Shown piece after piece: positions 59,638 through 64,000 of a stretch of 64,000 nucleotides of DNA (positions are counted from its first letter, which is position 1; the number at the start of each line of letters is the position of its first letter). Below the pieces are notes generated by a model. The model had not been told where the DNA came from. It searched no databases and saw only the letters and a program-made list of their open reading frames with translations. Position numbers and translations under genes: made by a program. The stretch comes from Odoribacter laneus YIT 12061 (GTDB taxonomy: Bacteria; Bacteroidota; Bacteroidia; Bacteroidales; Marinifilaceae): positions 2,893,507 through 2,957,506 of the forward strand of contig NZ_JH594596.1 in NCBI RefSeq assembly GCF_000243215.1. Direction: 5' to 3'.

Positions 59638-60744
59638 ATGTTTTGGAGTAAGAAAATAGGTGTATATTTAATATGCCTGGGAAGTGCTTTGTTAATTACA
59701 ATACAGGGAAAAGGGGAAAAAAGATTAGCGAATGAGTCGCTTCCTGAGGGATTTTTAAGAATAACTGAAAGAGAGTATATTCCCGAAGTTTGTCGTTTTA
59801 TGTTTCGGGATCACGAACCTCCGGAAGTTATGTTTGATGAGAAGGAACGAAGTTTTTATGTGAATGAACCTTTACAGGTTCGGTTGACTCGAAAAAAAGA
59901 GTTATTATTACGCTTTTATTCGCCTCGTTCCATCCAAAATGTAACTATATGGGCTTACCTTCAAGAAGGAGGAGAACGGGTCAGATTAATGGAATTTGAG
60001 GTGATTTGGCCATTTTTGGAATTTCGTCGGTTACTTCCTTTTGGAAATAAAGATTATAAATATTACACAGCAGCAGGAAAAGCTGTCTTATTGAATCCAA
60101 AAACAAAAATCGGTGAATTGAAATTAGAGATAGAGTGTAAAGATCCTCTTTATGTACAAATGACAAGTTCTCCTTGTCATTGGAAAATAGCTTTTGGAGC
60201 TTATTGTGGTGAAAATTGGTCCCCTTTATTACCTGCTCATGCACGGGAAGCTGTAGCTATATCTTTGAATTTATCTTCTTTATTTGCTTCACAAGAATTT
60301 TTGCAGGAAATAGACAGATATAGAGGAAAATTGTATCTGGATAATTCTAAAACTGTAATTAATATCGATGAACTCTTTACGCAAATTTTTTCTTTAAAAA
60401 TGTTGAGATACGTGCATGTTATAGGAAGGAATGGGGTAGGAGGGAATAATATTATGGGATTAAATGAGTGGTGTTATTTGGAACATTATCCAGATGATGA
60501 ATGCAAAGCACATACTATTTTTCATGAATTTGCCCATTGTATGGGGTATAATCATAGCGGTAATATGACTTATGTAAATGGATTGGGAAAAGGTTGGGTG
60601 GCTTTGTGTAGTGAATTGTATGCTCAGCTGTGTATCGATCAAAAGTTGCCGGTTTATTCCCGTCATTTTTTATGTACCAGGCAATGTAATAATAGGTATG
60701 GAGGAGATTTGTACGTACAGAAGAAGACTAAACGGAAAAAATAA
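59638..60744 (+). CDS. secreted HExxH zinc metalloprotease, putative (metzincin-like motif)
   Basis: A 368-residue exported protein with an N-terminal hydrophobic signal (IGVYLICLGSALLITIQG). Residues about 40-200 form a beta-rich domain, and the C-terminal part carries HEFAHCMGYNH at 296-306 (His296, Glu297, His300, Gly303, His306), the extended HExxHxxGxxH zinc signature of metzincins. Met310 comes just four residues later, too near for a normal Met-turn, and no later Met exists, so the exact clan is uncertain. It is alone between carB and a DUF1904 gene. No family recognised. Confidence 0.7.
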   Translation: MFWSKKIGVYLICLGSALLITIQGKGEKRLANESLPEGFLRITEREYIPEVCRFMFRDHEPPEVMFDEKERSFYVNEPLQVRLTRKKELLLRFYSPRSIQNVTIWAYLQEGGERVRLMEFEVIWPFLEFRRLLPFGNKDYKYYTAAGKAVLLNPKTKIGELKLEIECKDPLYVQMTSSPCHWKIAFGAYCGENWSPLLPAHAREAVAISLNLSSLFASQEFLQEIDRYRGKLYLDNSKTVINIDELFTQIFSLKMLRYVHVIGRNGVGGNNIMGLNEWCYLEHYPDDECKAHTIFHEFAHCMGYNHSGNMTYVNGLGKGWVALCSELYAQLCIDQKLPVYSRHFLCTRQCNNRYGGDLYVQKKTKRKK

Positions 60745-60766
60745 TCTGTTTTTCTTTTAAATAAAA

Positions 60767-60774
60767 TATCTTTG
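60767..60774 (+). promoter_or_regulatory. -7 box upstream of the DUF1904 gene
   Basis: TATCTTTG, 50 bases upstream of the ATG at 60825. No clear -33 TTTG. Confidence 0.45.
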
Positions 60775-60824
60775 TAAAAGTATCTTTTAAGGAAAAGATA
60801 CGTATGATTAAGAAAACATATAAT

Positions 60825-61157
60825 ATGCCATTTTTAAGATTTCATACAATTGATCCGGTAAAATTAGCGGAAATTAGTCGGGAAATGACTGATCGGCTTC
60901 AGGAAATAATCGGTTGTCCCCGGGAACATATAGTATTGGAAGTTATTCATTCCGAAATAGTCACAGATGGACAAATAGGACAAGGAGATTGGCCTTTTAT
61001 TGAAGTAGCGTATTTTGAGCGAAGTTTAGAAATACAAGATGGAGTTGCTCATATTATTTGTCAATATCTGAAACAGGTGGGGTATGAGAATGTCGATATT
61101 CATTTTTCTTATCTTAGTAACCGGAATTACTACGAAAATGGAAACTGCTCTCAATAA
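60825..61157 (+). CDS. DUF1904 family protein
   Basis: A small protein of 110 residues starting with MPFLRFHTIDPVKLAEISRE, the typical DUF1904 N-terminus, whose fold resembles the tautomerase superfamily. Other conserved-looking parts are EHIVLEVIHSE, FIEVAYFERSLEIQDGVA and VDIHFSYLSNRNYYENG. Whether the catalytic proline after the start Met acts as in tautomerases is not known for DUF1904. An upstream ATG at 60804 would add seven residues. No operon partner. Confidence 0.8.
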   Translation: MPFLRFHTIDPVKLAEISREMTDRLQEIIGCPREHIVLEVIHSEIVTDGQIGQGDWPFIEVAYFERSLEIQDGVAHIICQYLKQVGYENVDIHFSYLSNRNYYENGNCSQ

Positions 61158-61520
61158 GTATTTTCCGTTTCCATCTTGAAAAGGTTAGATAGATAAAAAC
61201 TCTCGTATACAAATGTACCCGTTACAATCAATGGATGAATTTCTTTGATGTTCGAGGTATGATTTGGAATAACTATTACGTTCCTCGCAAATGGCAAGTT
61301 TTTCTTAGTATTTCTCTCGTTTGAGTAACAACTTGTTTCTCGATTTTAGACAGGCTTTCTTTACTGTTTTAGAAGGAGTATCCAGATGTGAAGTCAGCCG
61401 GGTAAGAAGTTCACATAGCTTATCCCTGTTTATGCTTGTTAAAGAGGTTGCAGCAGCAAAGGGATTTATCGCTGAATTTCAGTAGATAAAGCCTTATTTT
61501 TTTGGAGGGAGGAAAAAAGA
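61158..61520. other. intergenic region without recognised genes
   Basis: Beyond two short frames (about 30 and 54 codons) with unremarkable translations nothing coding is supported, and no RNA gene was recognised. The region ends at the bidirectional terminator at 61521. Confidence 0.5.
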
Positions 61521-61551
61521 AAAACGAGACTTCTAAAAGAAATCTCGTTTT
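61521..61551. terminator. bidirectional terminator between DUF1904 and the BACON lipoprotein genes
   Basis: AAAACGAGACTTC (61521-61533), loop TAAAA, GAAATCTCGTTTT (61539-61551): 12 of 13 Watson-Crick pairs plus a G-U or A-C, with A/T-rich outer ends serving both convergent genes. Confidence 0.75.
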
Positions 61552-61607
61552 GTCTATTTAAAAGCAGTCTATAAAGACGCTCTTTTTTAGTTTAAGCAGA
61601 AAATGGA

Positions 61608-62633
61608 TTATTTATGCTTTTCCATAGAAACGTATGTATAACGGGAAGTACCTCCTTTGTATTCACCCACGCTGCTACCGCTACCGTCAAACATCCACAA
61701 GATAAAGCCTTTCATCTCTTTTTCTCCGTATACACCGTTATCGACAAAGGTGTATATCAAATCATTACGTGTTCCGTCAGGTTCACTGATCAGCCCAACA
61801 CCATCTGCCCAGGTGAATGTTCCGTCTCCGCTAACTTCCCAGGGACAAAGTCTTACAGTATTGGTACCTGATTTTCCAACATCCTGTTTTAATATCTCCA
61901 TGCTTCCATTGGTATAATATTTCATCACGAACGGCATACTCAGACCGGTAACGTTGAAACTTTCATTTCTGGTCTTCGTTGTTAAGGTTACTTTCACGCT
62001 TGAACCTTCCCCATAGTTGAAATCCCATTCTCCGAGCAGATCATCATAAGATAACGGTTTTGCCGGATCCTGGAAAACGGAAATAACAGCATAAACATTT
62101 TCTGTTACGCTCAGTTTGACTGTTCCTTTACGGGTTTTTATTGCTTCGTTTGCTCCGGCTTTTACAATCAGCGTATCTCCTACCTGAGTTGCATTGATCC
62201 AGGAATCAGAAGCTTCTACTTTTACCGGGATATCACAAATGATCTCCACCTGCTGTTCGTCTCCAGCGCCGGCCAGGATAATTTCGGACGGATTTGTCTT
62301 AATAGAAAGTCCGTACTGAGTCACAGGAACGGTACGTTTTAAGTTTCCTGACGTCAGGATTACCTGACCTGTACGTCCGTTCACATCGCGGTTTTCAGAA
62401 GCCACAACCTTTACAACATTACCGGATACAGAAACGGTAAACCAATCCTTGTCTGCCTTTGCTGTCACATTAGGAACGACAACAGTTATCGATCCTTCCC
62501 CTCCTCCTGCACCAAAGATCACTTCAGAACTTTCAATGCCCAGTTCCGGAATATTGCTGTCGTTCTCGTTGTCTGAGCACCCTGCCAAAAAGAGGCAGAG
62601 TGTCATTATCAATAAGCTGAATATTTTTTTCAT
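61608..62633 (-). CDS. BACON-domain lipoprotein
   Basis: A 341-residue surface lipoprotein (MKKIFSLLIMTLCLFLAGCS, Cys19) with two BACON-like immunoglobulin domains: residues about 30-110 (IESSEVIFGAGGGEGSITVV; SENRDVNGRTGQVILTSGN) and about 110-192 (KTNPSEIILAGAGDEQQVEI; ASDSWINATQVGDTLIVKAG). A C-terminal beta domain of 140 residues ends in GFILWMFDGSGSSVG, which is also near the end of the neighbouring DUF4302 protein. BACON domains are linked to carbohydrate or mucin binding in Bacteroidetes surface loci. It lies 12 bases after the DUF4302 gene, in an operon that continues beyond the window. Confidence 0.83.
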   Translation of the reverse strand: MKKIFSLLIMTLCLFLAGCSDNENDSNIPELGIESSEVIFGAGGGEGSITVVVPNVTAKADKDWFTVSVSGNVVKVVASENRDVNGRTGQVILTSGNLKRTVPVTQYGLSIKTNPSEIILAGAGDEQQVEIICDIPVKVEASDSWINATQVGDTLIVKAGANEAIKTRKGTVKLSVTENVYAVISVFQDPAKPLSYDDLLGEWDFNYGEGSSVKVTLTTKTRNESFNVTGLSMPFVMKYYTNGSMEILKQDVGKSGTNTVRLCPWEVSGDGTFTWADGVGLISEPDGTRNDLIYTFVDNGVYGEKEMKGFILWMFDGSGSSVGEYKGGTSRYTYVSMEKHK

Positions 62634-62645
62634 AGATCTCTAATT

Positions 62646-63962
62646 TTATTTTTTTGTCAACGTAATTTCGTAGAACCGTCCTCCGCCACTTCCAATGCTC
62701 GAACCAGATCCGTCGAATTTCCAATATATAAAGCCGTCAACAATATAACCCGGCCATAATTTGTTATCTTTAAAATTAATTGTCAGCTGACCTCCTTCTT
62801 CCGTACATACGCCGATCAGTCCTCCGTCAACAAAAGTAACATAACCTTTATTTGAATCCCACATAGCAATTCCCATGTATTGGTTTGAACCCAGCTCTGC
62901 CAGGAATTTCTGAAATCCTAAGGTAATTGTACCATTTGCCAAATCGAATCCGAATTCAAACGGATAATCCAATGTGCCACCAGCAGCAGTAAAGGATTTC
63001 TTATTTACTTTTTCACTGATTGTAATTTCTGTCGTTTTATTACCACTATATTTCATGGTATAAGTACCGATAAAGTCCCTATAAAAACGATATCCTTCCG
63101 GCAAATAAGCTTCGAATTCTGCATCTACCCCAGCATCTGTACAAGTAAAAGTAACCGCTTCATCATTCCAGTCGAAGTTTTCCATTTTCACCTGACTGTT
63201 ACTTCTGAGGTCTTTTGTATAAACGAATGGTTCATACAGTTTTATACCAGTAGGAGTAAAGGTGAAAGCCAAACCTTCTTCCTGCACAACCACATCACCT
63301 GATTCATCGAATTGTTCATAAGCGATATTCAGCACCCTATCCGAAAGAACAGCCATAGAAACGGAATCACCATTAACCCGGAAGAAGTAATTACCAAAAG
63401 AAGCACTTTCTTCCATAGCGGCTATCGAAGCATAATAGGCCTTCGGATCGGTAGGTTCCTCAAGACGGATCATCACCAGTTTATTATCATACTTCTTCCC
63501 TTTTAAGATAATCTTACCAGGTGTAACCTCCATAAAAACAAATTCATAATCCCCGGCCATACCGTCTACATCACTGGAGCCATTCGGTTCAGTGAAGTGA
63601 TGTAAAATCTCATTATAGGTATTGAATGTCAATACCGGTCCCATATCGGAGATAACATCATACTGAGAAGTCAGCGTGTCCCCGGCTTCATAATTACGGG
63701 TAGCAACTTCAGAAGAAAGGGTAACATTCCCTTCAGCCGTAAATTTGGCCATCATATTATAACCACCGATAGAATGGTTTTTCTCGGGATAGTAAGCCAA
63801 CAGCCAGCCGTTTTCTGCAGCAGCCAGTGTAGCCCTGTATTCCTTCATGGCAGCCGCGATTCTCTCGGCAGCAGAAGCATCGAATATGTCCTTCTCGTCC
63901 TCTACGCAGGATTGCAGGGAGAAGAACGGGAGAAGAAGGATTAAATATAGTATTTTCTTCAT
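62646..63962 (-). CDS. DUF4302 lipoprotein
   Basis: About 438 residues beginning at ATG 63962 (MKKILYLILLLPFFSLQSC, lipidated Cys19). The helical N-terminal stretch ERIAAAMKEYRATLAAAENG WLLAYYPEKN is characteristic of DUF4302, followed by a long beta-rich region. The C-terminus GFIYWKFDGSGSSIG parallels the BACON neighbour. DUF4302 lipoproteins are commonly found with SusC/SusD-like pairs and zinc-binding metallopeptidase lipoproteins, so those should lie upstream (beyond 64000). A TTG at 63971 is in frame but not preferred. Confidence 0.85.
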   Translation of the reverse strand: MKKILYLILLLPFFSLQSCVEDEKDIFDASAAERIAAAMKEYRATLAAAENGWLLAYYPEKNHSIGGYNMMAKFTAEGNVTLSSEVATRNYEAGDTLTSQYDVISDMGPVLTFNTYNEILHHFTEPNGSSDVDGMAGDYEFVFMEVTPGKIILKGKKYDNKLVMIRLEEPTDPKAYYASIAAMEESASFGNYFFRVNGDSVSMAVLSDRVLNIAYEQFDESGDVVVQEEGLAFTFTPTGIKLYEPFVYTKDLRSNSQVKMENFDWNDEAVTFTCTDAGVDAEFEAYLPEGYRFYRDFIGTYTMKYSGNKTTEITISEKVNKKSFTAAGGTLDYPFEFGFDLANGTITLGFQKFLAELGSNQYMGIAMWDSNKGYVTFVDGGLIGVCTEEGGQLTINFKDNKLWPGYIVDGFIYWKFDGSGSSIGSGGGRFYEITLTKK

Positions 63963-64000
63963 AACAGACAATGTATTAAATTTGTGTTAAATCCAACTGA

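Noticed and set aside
61232..61490. Short plus-strand frames of about 30 and 54 codons after DUF1904
   Set aside because: No recognisable similarity, no promoter and no conserved features; treated as non-coding.
1..64000. tRNA, rRNA, CRISPR array, prophage or complete insertion sequence
   Set aside because: Gaps were read for T-loop signatures, regular repeats, transposase and phage genes; none was found.

Overview
The window is a low-GC chromosomal segment from a member of the Bacteroidetes, most likely order Bacteroidales. Support comes from Bacteroidetes-type promoters (TTTG about 18-20 bases upstream of TAnnTTTG), families largely confined to the phylum (DUF4271, DUF4292, DUF4302, BACON, DUF6067, paired DUF3857 transglutaminases), a DAHP synthase fused to AroQ chorismate mutase, and A-rich start regions without Shine-Dalgarno sequences. 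The genus cannot be fixed from sequence alone. No rRNA, tRNA, CRISPR array or prophage was seen.

Layout. 1-5.4 kb (minus): rpoN (cut by the left edge) behind asnS, then a glycosyltransferase/LAB_N/hemW operon. 5.6-14.0 kb (plus): pyrH, dxs, a Crp/Fnr regulator, an aminotransferase, an acyltransferase, two small unknown proteins, gltX and a DUF4870 protein. 14.1-20.2 kb: ydcF-like, a secreted protein with a threefold repeat, dus, a small secreted protein, and an ECF sigma/anti-sigma/outer-membrane-barrel set. 20.3-24.8 kb (minus): pheA, aminotransferase, tyrA and DAHP synthase-chorismate mutase, led by a 19-codon Tyr/Phe-rich leader peptide and a complete-looking four-segment transcription attenuator. 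24.9-31.8 kb (plus): polA, DUF4271, hemD, rnpA, yidD and an S41 protease. 32-39 kb (plus): a secreted DUF6067 putative glycoside hydrolase and two DUF3857 transglutaminase-like proteins, the second without its catalytic residues.

39-52 kb (minus): uvrC, ade, mnmG, ybeY, an RsbW-like ATPase, then an envC-like/DUF4292/TPR/dut/flippase operon. 52.8-54.7 kb (minus): panD, panC, argR. 54.8-61.2 kb (plus): carA, carB, a secreted HExxH metalloprotease and a DUF1904 protein. 61.6-64 kb (minus): a BACON lipoprotein and a DUF4302 lipoprotein, probably the tail of a SusC/SusD-type locus that continues past the right edge.

Replication landmarks. A full match to the bacterial parS consensus lies between ade and mnmG (42521-42536). 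Strand composition changes near 52 kb: minus-strand genes to the left are strongly G over C on their coding strand, whereas to the right the plus-strand genes carry that bias. The 750-base non-coding gap 52074-52821, with DnaA-box-like sequences and a perfect hairpin, is therefore the best candidate for the chromosomal origin. The two strongest leads are this origin/parS region and the Phe/Tyr attenuator upstream of pheA.
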